DNA of 64,000 nucleotides from contig OX344749.2 in the NCBI GenBank assembly GCA_947034885.2, positions 23,575,501-23,639,500 on the forward strand, read 5' to 3'. The position numbers were made by a program, and so were the translations under genes. The notes under the pieces were generated by a model. It was not told the origin of the DNA, ran no database searches, and was given only the letters and a program-made list of their open reading frames with translations. This DNA comes from Thuidium tamariscinum (Eukaryota; Streptophyta; Bryopsida; Hypnales; Thuidiaceae). Positions 34,322-46,375 of the stretch are shown piece after piece (positions within the stretch are counted from its first letter, which is position 1; each line of letters begins with the position of its first letter).

Positions 34322-36293
34322 GTAAGAGAGACTCCCTGCAATTCTCTCGAGAGACGCTAAGGTAGGAGCCCCTATTTGTGCCACAATTAAGAAACCATCT
34401 TCTCCGTGCCATGATCCAAATGCCACCCTATCTGTGCCACAATGTCTGTATGTCATAACTTTCTCTCCTTTCAACTTGCTTCCTACACCCTTGGATCATG
34501 AAGATTAAAAGTTGAGATTGAAAAGTGAACAACCGGTTATATTCTCGCCGCTACTGTGGCTTGAAGGTTATCTAATACATATTGGGTTGAGCTTTATGAG
34601 GGTACATCAGGCTACGATTGATGCATTGGTGTTACATTGAGTCACATTTGATGTAAGTTAAACCAACCTATGACAAGCAAACTATCATATATGATAAGCA
34701 TTTGGAAAATGACCCATTATAGTCTTGCATCAACCTGTAACTACATTTGGTTGTCACAACAAATATCTTCAGTGATAGTCATAGAATTATTAGTAATTGC
34801 AATAGGAAGTTTGACTTTTTAAATGGAACTTCATCAAGAGAAGGTTCAAAAATCATAGTGTGAATATCAATTGAGATATTGTTACCTATGATCTTTCTCT
34901 AAAATAACACTTTTGAATGTCTCCTATAGTTATCATTCCATCATAAGTGACATTAGTACTTTTATGAAATATGCAAAATAAACTAGCATTACGGTCAATT
35001 TTGGGGGACCCTAAAGAGTCAAAATTAAGATGTAACCATGATTATTCTTTGTAGGCACGAACACTTAAAAGTGACCTTTTGATAGTGAGACAAAAATCAA
35101 TCACTTGGTGCGTAGAATTATTATCTGTTCCTGATAACCGTGCTCGTTGTATAGCAGCTGGTATGAACTACTATACCCAAACATTTGTAATGTTCTCATA
35201 TGTTCCTTGATTGCATGATGGTTTTTTCACTTGATATATTTATCAAATCCAATTGCAAACTAAAAACAAAGAATTTTAATTATTACATAAAGCATAAAGC
35301 AAAAAAATCTAGACTTTTTTGTCCAACTCTTTGAACCATCTTTTAAGCCTTATGGACCTTTTTCTTTTCTTTTATATTTGTATTGTCGTTCAACTAAACT
35401 ATGCATCTTGATATGTGGAATAATGTATCCATGATATGCACTAAACTCTTCAATGACTTCAAACAACCCTAAAATTCCAAAAATGTAGTAATAGCTTGTA
35501 TATTACAAGTTTACAAGATGTCAATTTGGATAAAGTTGTAATGTCATAATGAAGGTGTTTAGTTCTTAAAGGATGTAGCCTCCAATGAACAAGGTAGTTG
35601 CCAAATTGTTTTGATTATTGGACCAACAAGTGCATTTTGTGTTCTTGTAGTGAACAATTAAGTCATCCATTGGCCACTTTTGGACCTCAATGTCATTTAA
35701 GGATTAAATGTTTGTCATTTGATTCTAAACTCTCAAGCATCATGATATTACTTGGTAGTGAGGGGCACTAAGAAGGCATACAAATAGATGAGATCCTGAT
35801 GATTTGTTCTATATGTTTTAATTTAAGGCAATGCCTACGGAAGAAGGAATTGTGCAAAAAAAATGTGATGATGAAAAGAGACAAGCTAGATAACAAAAGA
35901 CATTTTTTTTGAACTTTCTAGTAGGGATTTCTAGATTGATCAATCATGTGAATGAAAAGCTAGAGGAAGCTCAAAAATCACTTAGGCTCTAAAACTATCT
36001 ACCTTCTCAAAATGTACATTGTTTGTACATGCTATTTTTTCATCTTTATAGGAATATACAAACAATGTATATTTGAGAAAGTATGTAGTTTTAGAGCCCT
36101 ATGCCATTTCAACTTCAAATTTTCATAACTAATCCATAAGATCTCCAAAAAATATGAAACAACTTAGATTAGATGCCAATTCCACTTGTCTTTCAAATAT
36201 AAATTTACTAAAAAAAAATAATTCAAGAATTTTCACCTCCCCAAAATTCAGTTTCGGCTCTTGGATGGGCAATTTATGGACCTCCTCCCTTAG
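34322..36293 (+). other. Long AT-rich intron or spacer, ending in a MITE
   Basis: No convincing exon is seen apart from a candidate of about 37 nt at 35827. The distal end is the MITE at 35961-36292, whose last bases together with its TA duplication supply the AG of the next splice acceptor. Confidence 0.45.
35961..36292 (-). mobile_element. Hairpin-bearing TA-flanked MITE, copy 1 (reverse orientation)
   Basis: It is bounded by TA at 35961-35962 and 36291-36292. On the minus strand it matches the copy at 37275-37615, from GGAGGAGGTCCATAAA through CCAAGAG to GGGCTCTAAAACTA. A near-perfect stem-loop lies at about 35988-36104. Its right terminus CCCTTAG abuts GTGGCATGGGC, the first exon of the armadillo-like gene. 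Confidence 0.75.
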
Positions 36294-39200
36294 GTGGCAT
36301 GGGCTTGGGCTGGATTGCAGGCCTTCTTCCTATCTTAGCCAACATGATTCAGGAAACAGACTTGTACATACGTCAGCAACTTGCCCTCTGCTTCAAGTTT
36401 GCTTCAGGTAATTCCATAACTTAGTGCACCACAATTTGATCACACTTTAGAATGCATTATTTAGATATTTTACTAGTAAGTTATGAATTTCAAAGTACAC
36501 TCTCTAGGTGTACAAAAGAACAACGCAAGTCTCACATAGAATCAATATCAAATATTGATTTAAGTAACGCATAATCAATATCTAAATTTTGTGAAATTTT
36601 TTTGCTCCAAACATAGATATCACACTTGGGGTAGTGTTGAATTATGTGGGTGTATAATTTTTAGTAGAAAAGTTAAATCCTTACCATTATGAGGTCTATC
36701 CAATTTGATTTCAGTAGTATTAGAATTAATTGTAAAGTGTGTGCAATGGGGATCAAGAGACGGAGTTTGGGAAAAACACAGGACGAAACTCCTTGGAGCA
36801 CCAAAACTGAGATCCAAAGGAGTTTGGTGCCGCATTTCTTTTTTACTATTCTTAGTTAAACCTCCATCTGACACCCATGTTTCAAATTGGAGTTTCGTTT
36901 TCAATTAACTCTATAATTGTGTCTTTGAATTGTCTTGGTTTTGAATGTGCTCTCGGCAAGAGTAAGATCACTTATTGTTATTGTGGTGTTTCTTGTTATT
37001 GTTGTTAACAGCTGCAATTCAAACATGGAACGATCTTGTTGAATTGGGTTGCATTAGAGGTCTTATTGATATGGTAAGCATATTTGACCATTTACGTACG
37101 CAATCTAAGCAAAGGCTTAATTTCATGGTAGCTTTCATAATCATTCAATAGCCAACATTTAGCTTAGGTCTTGATTAGTGGTGAACTTCGTCCCATAGAA
37201 AATTCACTTGCATCTATAGAATATATTCAACAGTCCCCAACCCCCAAATGAAACCCACAGGAATTGCACTCCACTAAAGGAAGAGGTCCATAAAGCGCCC
37301 ATCTAAGAGATGAAACTGAATTTGGGGGAGTTGGAAACTTCATCAGTTATTTTTCAGTAAATTTTCCTTGAAAGACAATTAAAATTGGCATCTAACGCAA
37401 GTTGTTTCATATTCTTTGGAGCTATGTGGAATTAGTTATGAATTTTTTAAGTCCAAATGGCATAGGGCTCTAAAACTATCCACCTTCTCAAATGTACATT
37501 GTTTGTACATTGTTGTAAAGATGAAAAAGCAACATGTACAAATAGTGTTCATTTAGGAAGGTGGGTGGTTTTACAACTTGAGCAATTTTTGAGCCTCTTT
37601 CCTTAAATATTGCAAGAATCTATTACATTCAATTGTGAACACATTTATTAGACAACTTTCACATGTCAAGTTAATCCCTAAGCATCCAAACTTGTTTCTA
37701 TAATTGACAATTTCAAAAAAATTATCAAAAAGTACTATTTGGAAGAATATTTTGGAATTGAGATGCAAATAAAAATTATAGAGTTTTAGTTTTAGATTCT
37801 AATCATACAGTTAGATTCACCATTGCTGTCACCAATATTTTTCTATAAATTTTGAAAGGAAAAATTCAAAATTCCTTCAAAATTCAATTACAAGAAAAAT
37901 ATTGTCATATTTTTAGTAAATTTTGTTGGAATGGATTTGAAATGAGGTTCTCTTGACATGGTGATTTTTTGGAATTTTTATGTTTTTTTATTCTATGACC
38001 TCATTTTTGCAATCCCAAGTTCGAACTAGAGTCAATGCAATTTTGGCTTGGTCAATCCCTTCATATACTTCCACATTTGTAATTTTAGAAAAATATGCAC
38101 TCCAATACCACCAAATCCAACCTTTGGATAGGACAACTACTTCATAAAACATCTTTAAAAATTAGGATGACTTTCATCAAAGTTGTAATGATAAAGAGAT
38201 TTGACTTTCAATCTATACATTGTCCTAAAATTAAACGTCGAAGCACTTCATGTTAATGAATTCTTGTGCTTGTGCATTCTCAATTATCCTCTTTTGCAAT
38301 GTTGTGAGAGAAGCTAATTTGCATAGACACTAAGCAAATGAGATGCATATTTATGCATATATCTATTATATCAAGTACACAATGTCATGACTCCTACCAC
38401 AACTCTTGTCACAAGATTCATCCTATTTTCATCTTGGAAAAATATCATCCAATTATTTCACCCAACATTCACAATGAAAACTTACTAGAATACAATGAGC
38501 ATTCTTGTGATTTGTGAAGCACATGTTTCACTATAATACATGTAGGCTAGTACATATCTAATATAGTTGCATACATTACATTGCATTATGACGGTAAATT
38601 GAAAAAAAAAATTTAGAGGTCTTCACTCCTCAATCTCTCTTAGAGGATTCCTCTTTAACTTAGTGTATTAATCTAAATGCTATTAACTCATAAACAAAGC
38701 AGAAGCCATTTTTGAGTCAATGAATGAGAGAGAATCTCTCTTTGTAGGAAAGAAATGCAACTATTAGTCCTCGGAATAAGGGATGGAAAGGGAACATCTT
38801 CTATAGTATTTTGACTTCCAACAAGAGGTTTTGGATTTTTTGAACCAATGATTCCCACAGTATCAAAATTCATGATTTCCACAATCAATTGTTAACCCTT
38901 AAAGGACGGATTGGTGGCGATGGAAATCATACATTTCAATATTATGTCACATCATCTACTTTGAATAAGCCAAAAGTATTCATTGAAAGTCAAAGTATTG
39001 TTGAAGATCTACCCTTTCCACCCTTGATACCAAGGATGAAAAGTTGCACTTCTGTCTTACAAGGAAAGATTCTTTGTCACTCAAAAGACGCCAAATGTCC
39101 GTGACGGTGTTCAAGGGTTAAGCTTAGTTCAGCAAGAATTTCTTTACAAAAAAGAATATGTTTTATTTATCTAACAATGTATGTCTGACTGTGCCCAGCT

Positions 39201-42200
39201 TCAATCAGATGATGCAGTGTTGAGATGTAATGCACTCGATGCCCTGAATGTCTGTGCTCTCTCTTGTGAAGGTAAGGTAAGAGGTCCTATAATGGACCAT
39301 CTAAGGGCTGAAACAGAATTTTAGGGAGGTAAAACTTCTAGAAATATTTTTCAATAAATTTTCCTTGAAAGACAAGTAGAATTGACATTTAACCCAAGTC
39401 GTTTCATATTTTTCTGAGCTTTTTTGAATTAGTTATCAAATTTTGAAGTTGAAAGGACATAGGGCTTTAAAATGGTGCCCTAGCTAAAATATACATTGTC
39501 AGTACACTGCTGAAGGCTACGAAAAAGCAACATGTACAAGTACTATACATTTAAGATAGGGCACCATTTTAGAACCCGCTCCACTTAAGAGCCCTTCTAC
39601 CTTAACTCTCTTTACTCTCAGCTCTTGTATTTTTCTTATCACGAACTAGGCTTTGAAATTCTAAGTGCATGTCTGAGGTAATCCAATGGCGGATTTAGAC
39701 TAGGGTCCAAAATTAGGTCCAAAAAATCCCAACCAATAGGATGGCTTTCAACCAATGGGATCCATGTTGTCAACCAATAGGATTGCTTGATTTTTAGAGT
39801 TTTTTGGACTTTGACCCTTGTCTAAACTTGAACTAAGAAATCAATCTCTTTAGGTTTGGCTTGTGTATCCAAACACTCTCCCCAACTTTGCAATGATCTC
39901 CCCATAATCAAACTTCTATGTATGGTGAAATGCTTTAAGGAGACAATAGAAATGCTATCCTAAAACTTGAATTATAGAATTGGTTTTTGCATTAGATTGA
40001 TGAATTGAAACTATAATTTTTACAATAGTCAAAATGAAAAATAAAATGAAATACTACATTGAACTCCAAACCATTTAGGTCTTCATTTTCATTTTGTTGC
40101 ATTATCTATTTTTCAAAGATTAAACTACATTAGATGTTGTCTCAAAGGGCTCATCAGAGTTGTAAGAATACAATTGAAAATGTTGAATTTGGTCATTGCT
40201 ATGGTGGTGTCATAGTGAGGGAATCAATTGTAAACGATGGTACTACATTGGCCACCATTGTGAGCTACCTAGCAAAAGACACAGATAGCAACAATGTATG
40301 CCATGCCATGGACCTTTGCTTGCGTTGCATGGGAAGCTTGAACTATTGCCAAAAGGCCATTGACCAAGTTTTGGAGGTATGAAAGTTGCACAATTTACTT
40401 CAAAATATATAGTCTTATTGGAATTCTTTTAAATAATGGAATCTCTTACAATCTAATTTTTTAAAGTTTTACAATATTTCAAGAATCTCTAAGAGTACTA
40501 GGATATTATGAGATATCAATAGGGAGGATTCAAGAAATTAAAGTTCATAAAAATGTAATTATTGTGATCTTTTGAATTTGTAATCAAGCCTTGCTTTTGT
40601 CCCTTGTCACCTCATTGTCATTGTCATTGTGATAGTAAACCAAATAAGTAGCTTTATGAAATAGATGATTAATTTCTAATATATATTATTGGATGATATG
40701 TGAAGGCTGGTGGAGTGCCAATTGTCGTGAAATTGGCAAGAACCCTAAACCAACCCATGATGGTTTCATGTAGCCATTTCATGTGCCTTATTGGGTAGAA
40801 TGATTGAAACCTCTACTACTCATGGCTTCAATGCATTGTCAAGCTTTTGGGGAGTTCAACATCCAAACCATTTGTCTTCTGCATTTTCACACCACAAATT
40901 AAATTTTGATCTAGATTGATGATTGTTAAACATATAGTCAATTTTGTTTATTAAATACAACTTTAGGATCCAAAAGTAGTTACATTCATTTGCAAAATGC
41001 TCAAAAACCACCAAGATTGGTATAGATTTGTATTTTAGGTTGCATTCATAGATAGTGCCAAAGTTGTGGTATACCACAACTTCCACAAATTTAACAAAAT
41101 TGTCATTCATAAACTACTAATCAATCTCCAATGAGATAGAGGATACAAAACATGATCCCATCTTGTATCCATTTACATTTATTACTAGCAATAATTCATC
41201 TATTCATACACTTGGTTGGACTCATTAACAAAAGGTGTACATAACTTTGACTTGTCAAGATATCTATGGTTACTAGTAGTTGAATGGAAATTAGGTACAT
41301 GGTCTATTATCACTTCTAAAGTAGTGACCTACAACCTCCTTCATTGAAATTGCATAATAATTTCTTACATAATGGTAAAATAATCTAATCTCAGTTGAAT
41401 AGGCTATTGTATCTACATTTCAACAATAACGTTTCAATTATCATTGTTCATCATATGCTTAAAGTGATACAAACTATACATTCTACCTTATGGCTCATAG
41501 GTTTGAAGAGAAGGGAAGGAAAGAAGCAATACAACTTGGAGCTGTGGAAGTTTTTGTCTCCTACTTAGACCATGTTGAAGATAGAATCATAGCATATGGC
41601 ATTGCAGCATTGTTGAGGTGATGGCATCAACTTTTAGTGTTCATATTTCCATTATACAACTGCGACATTCTCAATGAGGGTTAAAATTCAAAATTGTCTT
41701 GTCATTGTGCATGGTTTTATAGCTTGACATTGGAGGTCAAAGGCAAGAAAGATTTCATCTTGGCTAATGGTGTCCCCTTGATGACATCCATGATTCACCT
41801 CACTGATGGAGAGCTTACATTGCTTGCTATGAATGTAAGAGATTTCTTCTCTATTAGTTTCATTTGCATGGTGTAAAATAGTCACATTTGAATCTTAGTT
41901 GTGAAAAATAGAACATCTTGAGTGTCTAGTATTTATTGAAGAGTGTAAATTTTTGTTAATTTGGTAACAATTTTGTTATTGAGCACACAAATTTTAATGA
42001 TCAAAAACCTAGGTAGTGGAAAACTAATGGTGAAGATATAATTGTGAAGAAAGTCTTTAAGTTTTTAAGTGTCAAATTAATAGAAACAAGGGCAAGGGAA
42101 AGTAGTTAAGGTTTTATAATATAGCTTTAACTTCTTCTCAAATCTTAGAATCCTTTCATATCTTCATTTATGGGTCTTTGTTGAGATTATGGAAAAGGGA

Positions 42201-42577
42201 GGTAGATATATAAAATGATCAAAATTAATTGCAAATATTTCAATTGATTTCAATTGATTTGTTAGATATTGACAAACCTATCAAATTGCATACTATTTAG
42301 TTCAATGGAAAAGGATTCAAATTTTACAAGCTAAATACTTAAATATGAAATTCCAAGTCTTGCCTCTAACTATTACTACAAGTCCATGGTATTGCAGTTG
42401 ATCATCAATGTGACAGAAGACCCCTTTGCAAGAGTAAAAGTGCAATATGGTATTTATATATGTCACAAACTCATTCTACAAACCTTCAACGGCACGCTCA
42501 AGAAATGTGCTCGCCAAACCATCCAAGAACTCCAATTTACATCAAGACCTTATCAAAACCTCACGGATGTGAAGTAA
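36294..42577 (+). CDS. Armadillo/HEAT-like repeat protein, eight exons modelled, 5' end incomplete
   Basis: Exons by phase: about 36294-36407, 37012-37073, 39199-39276, 40134-40376, 40706-40794, 41501-41617, 41723-41834, 42398-42577. The product is a chain of short hydrophobic helices typical of armadillo repeats: IAGLLPILANMIQETDLYIR; WNDLVELGCIRGLIDM with DDAVLRCNALDALNVCAL; SIVNDGTTLATIVSYLAKD; AGGVPIVVKLA; EAIQLGAVEVFVSYLDH with RIIAYGIAALL; and DFILANGVPLMTSMIHL. The in-frame TAG at 40796 lies inside a GG|GTAGAA donor, so it is not a lesion. The donor at 39276/39277 lies inside a MITE end; the older donor at 39271 would shift the frame of the next exon. The function is unknown; flagellar armadillo proteins of plants with motile sperm are one possibility, not shown. 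The start probably lies in the exon at 33866. Confidence 0.7.
37275..37615 (+). mobile_element. Hairpin-bearing TA-flanked MITE, copy 2
   Basis: It is bounded by TA at 37275-37276 and 37614-37615, with termini AAGGAAGAGG and CCTCTTTCCT. A stem-loop lies at about 37467-37575, with arms beginning GGGCTCTAAAACTATCCACC and ending GGTGGGTGGTTTTACAAC. It lies in an intron of the armadillo-like gene. Confidence 0.75.
38683..38895 (-). mobile_element. TTAA-bounded short element, reverse copy
   Basis: On the minus strand it runs from TTAA at 38895-38892 to TTAA at 38686-38683. It carries the interior block found at 38930-39105 and 50850-51030 (GGAAATCAT, then GAAGATGTTCCCTTTCCA). In one frame it reads SQNTIEDVPFPSLIPR. 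It shares one TTAA with the plus-strand copy immediately to its right. Confidence 0.6.
38892..39121 (+). mobile_element. TTAA-bounded short element, plus copy, 230 bp
   Basis: It begins TTAACCCTTAAAGGACGG and ends GTTCAAGGGTTAA. The interior matches the copies at 38683-38895 and 50819-51053, and the frame SQSIVEDLPFPPLIPRMKSC parallels that of the neighbouring copy. It lies in the intron before the exon at 39199. Confidence 0.65.
39273..39604 (+). mobile_element. Hairpin-bearing TA-flanked MITE, copy 3
   Basis: It is bounded by TA at 39273-39274 and 39603-39604, with termini AGGTAAGAGGTCC and GCCCTTCTACCT. It is about 90 percent identical to copy 4 at 49465-49798. A stem-loop at about 39467-39583 has arms that begin GGGCTTTAAAATGGTGCCCT and end AGGGCACCATTTTAGAACCC. 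Its left terminus contains the GTAAGA that is the in-frame splice donor after 39276. Confidence 0.8.
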
Positions 42578-44271
42578 TCATGATAAAATCATTTAGCCAC
42601 TCTCAACTTTTGAAGGCCATATCAATTAAGCCCCTTGGATCATTTTATCTCAAAGTTTGAATACTTTTTTTAAGAACTTCAAGACCACTTACATATCAAA
42701 CTTCATTTCCAAATTCAATTTTGTTTTTCAAATCAGATATAAGTTTTGATCTTGCAATCTTTTCTATCTTTTCAAATTCAATTTGACCTTGCAAAATAGA
42801 TACTTTCTTCGTCTCAAAACAAGATTAGTGTTCCCTTTGTATTTTACAAAGGAAACACCAATTTTATTCTGAGACAAAGGAATATAAATTTTGATCTTTT
42901 ATTTTTTCTATTTGAATCTATATATTGTCTATATATTGTATGTAAGAAATTCTTGTTATTTTTATTAAGACATGTGATTTTCATGATCTTTATTGTCAAA
43001 GATGAAATATGATTGAATTTTTTCTTTCATTTTGAAATTTCTTCTCAAGATGCAAGGGTTGTTTACAAAAAAAAGGTTCTTTATTTTTCCTTGAAATTTT
43101 CAAACAACTCGTGGTCAAGGAATAACTTTAAAGTACCACACTTTCATGACTTTTCATTACATTGTTAAAAAGTTAGTGTATAATATGTAGGTTTTTTGTT
43201 GAATTTGGGGAGCTCAAACCACTTGGAAAATTTTAATTTTATAAGGAAGAAAAATTCAAATTTTCTTTTATATATATATATATAAGTTTTGAATCATTGT
43301 ATTTTGATTAATGAATTGAAAATTATGAGTTTTAATTTGTAGGCAATTATGGTATCTTTACTTTGAAATAAACTTTGAAGTCCTTTATTCAATTCAATTT
43401 TCAATATTTTGGGAAGAAAACAAAATTATATGATGTAGATTGATTATTGCAACATTACAACCATTGAGAATGGCATTTTTCAATTCCATGACTATATTCT
43501 TAACAATTTAGTATTTTGAATCATTCTCTATTTATTTCAATTAATTGTTCTTTTCAAGCATGAATATAAAATATTTTTATTGAAACTTTTTATATAAGTT
43601 TCCAACTTATTTCTTCAAGATATAAAGGAAGATTTCAAGTTGTAGGATCTAAACGCTTTTCAACAAAAAAATTTGAAAGATAAATTCTAACCATTGGAAA
43701 AGAGTTTTAAATGCTTCTATTTGAAATCCAAGCAACATGATCTTGCAATTGGTAAGGTTGCTTATTATAAAATTTTAAGTGGGTGTAGTCTCTAACTAAA
43801 GTATTCTATAGTTGGATTTGTTACAAAATAATACAAATGAAGATTTAAGCCTTGCTTTGGAGACTAGTATTATGAAGCAACTTTGAGCCTCTAAACTTAA
43901 AAGAACTTTTAGGATTTAATGGGGTATTTTTTAATATGATAGATTTAGCATATTAATGTTTCCTATAATTCAATGTAATTAAATCAAGAACTTCATTACA
44001 AATGTTTTTCAATCAACTATCATGTAAAACCATGAGTACTTAATGAAACAATTCACCAAAGAATGGAATTTTGTTCTTTTAAAACTAAAATTCAGTAGGC
44101 AATATTGGAATTGCATAAGAATTGAATGTTGATTATGCTAGACAAAAAATTTCAATTGTATTCCATATTATGCAAAATTCTTAGGATGGCACAATAGGTA
44201 GTTTGTAAAATTATTGGATCAAACTTGTATGTAGTATGCGACAATCACAAAGTCAATTAAGGTATGTGCAA
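42578..44271. other. AT-rich intergenic DNA, no gene seen
   Basis: Very AT-rich sequence with poly-T and poly-A runs and a short TA tract near 43270-43283. A small inverted repeat near 42811-42885 (ATTAGTGTTTCCTTTG-like against its complement) is the only structure noticed. Confidence 0.5.
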
Positions 44272-45352
44272 GGGTGATTGCAAAAAACACTTGTAGTATT
44301 TCTTGCATTTTTTCCCGCATTTTTTCCCCTCTTTAACAAGACTCTAACTTTTGAATTATAAACTCAATGCAAAAAACAAACAAAATTGTTTCTAGATATC
44401 TAGATTGCAATTGATACTCTTATTTTTCAAAAAAAATTTAAAATTCGTTTCATATTTAAAAGCCAGTTTTGTTAATTTGTCACATATTCCAATTTAGGGG
44501 ATTTTAGTACTATTTTGAACCCCAAAAAATAAATTTTGAGGTGAAATTTGGAGAGGATGATTTTTTAATACACTTATAGCTATTTACTAAAGAAAATTTT
44601 AAAATAATTAATTTTATGAGGTGTAGAAGTCCATGAAGTGACCTTTGTATTCCTTGCTTTTTGAAACATATGAAACATTATTCTGGTGTTTTTTTTGTTC
44701 AAATCTCATCACAAAAAAGTCTTCTAAAATGGACAATTTTTTAAATTTTCTTACATTAAATCTTTTTTTTACAAATAAAAATGTCAAAGTTGTATTTTCT
44801 TCATTAGAAGTTTAGACATAGAATTTTGGTGAAGAAAATAGATACTTCAATGTTTAAATTAATTTTTTTTTTAAAATTAAAAAAATTAGAAAAAACCTTC
44901 CATTTGAGAAGACTTTTTGGTGATGAGATTTGAACAAAAAATCCACCAAAATAATGTTTCATACATTTCAAAAAACAAGCAACACAAAAGTTACTTTGTG
45001 GACTTCTACATCATATCAAATTAATTATTCTAAAAATTCCTTTGGTCAATAGCTATAAGTACATAAAAAAACCATCCTTTCCAAATTTCACCTCAAAATT
45101 TGTTTTTTTCAATTCAAAATTTAGTACTAAAAAACCCTAAATTGGAATTTGTGACAAAACATCGGGGGCTGATTAAAATTAGTAAAATATTTTTGAAAAA
45201 TCTCCAAAATATAGAATAGATATATAATAGTTATAATTATGTTGCCTATAAATTTTGAGTTATTTAGAGCTAAAACACAAAAATTATAGCCAAAAAACTA
45301 GTCACCAAAAAAGTGTAAGTGAAAATAGTACAAGTGTTTCTTGCAATCACCC
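44272..45352. mobile_element. Fold-back element, copy C, 1,081 bp
   Basis: The termini are GGGTGATTGCAAAAAACA and the complement of GGGTGATTGCAAGAAACA. The arms pair along almost the whole length, as in copy A, and the size is the same within 1 bp. The 4-mer gcaa is repeated exactly on both sides (44268-44271 and 45353-45356). It is non-coding. Confidence 0.85.
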
Positions 45353-46375
45353 GCAAACATAATTGCCCTTGAAATGTTCAAACAATATTTGTATCAAATG
45401 AACAATTTTGGATGTACATACCTTATATATCAAAGAAGATTCCATTAATCATTTAATCCATATGCCCACAAGCAATGTTTAGAAGTGTGTAGTGTTGAGG
45501 GTTGGAAAAGGTAGAAACATCTAAAAGCATTATTTTCTACTCTTCAACACCTAAAAGATGGCCTTGAACAAACACTTCTATGATTCAAAATCACTACAAC
45601 TTTCTAAATGTAGTTAATGAAAAGTGAGAATTTTTTTGAAGCAAGCAATGAACAACAAGACATAAAATTTTTGATGAATATTACTAAAGTATCAATAAAT
45701 TATGAAATGACTTAGGTTGCATGTTTTTGAGTTTGCTAAGAATCTTATTACTTTTTATTGTCATTTGAACTTTGATAAAGTAGATATCACTAAAAAACAT
45801 TGATTTAGGTATTTCTTGTATATTAATAAAGAACTATAAACCAAAATGCAAGTGGTTCTATAATTTTTGGAGGCATTGCAAATAAATTACATTTTTTTTT
45901 GAAGAAATAGGTGTAGGAAGCTTATAAGTGTCATGCAAGTGAATGAAGTGATGCCAAAATTCATTTGATTCATATTAAGTAATGACATTAGTCCTTAGAT
46001 GTTTTACAGGGCCTTTGGAAGATTACAAGTTTCCAAACTATGGGAAGTCTATAGGAACTTTTTGAACTCTACCATGTAAGCAACTTCACCTAGTCAAGAG
46101 ATTGCCATGTTAGATAATATTAGTTAATTAGTTAATTAGTTAATTTAATTATTTAGACCAACAATGATTGGTTTACACAACAAGAAACAGTTTCAAGGAA
46201 TAGCCCCAAAATTGTCTTTCAGAGGTCTCAAAAAACACATCTAATGCAGTATCAAAATATAGCATAGAGAAGAAGTAAATAGAAAAGAAAATTTACACAA
46301 AATCACCCACTTGCAAAGTCGTCACCTCCATAATTCTATAAAGAAAGGCATAAATTACAACCCAAAATCCATTCA
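45353..46375. other. AT-rich spacer containing one MITE
   Basis: Apart from the MITE at 45996-46243 I see no feature. The short frames lack protein character. Confidence 0.4.
45996..46243. mobile_element. MITE with GATGTTTT termini, second copy
   Basis: The termini are TA-GATGTTTTAC and AAAAACACATC-TA. The interior retains AAGATTACAAGTTTCC, AGAGATTGCCATGTTAGA, an AT-rich TTAATTAG core and AACAGTTTCAAGGAA. It is the same layout as 14814-15060 but more decayed. Confidence 0.65.

Noticed and set aside
40706-40800. Apparent in-frame stop (TAG at 40796) suggesting the armadillo-like gene is a pseudogene
   Set aside because: The TAG lies inside a good donor, GG|GTAGAA, whose phase matches the acceptor at 41501, so the reading frame continues.
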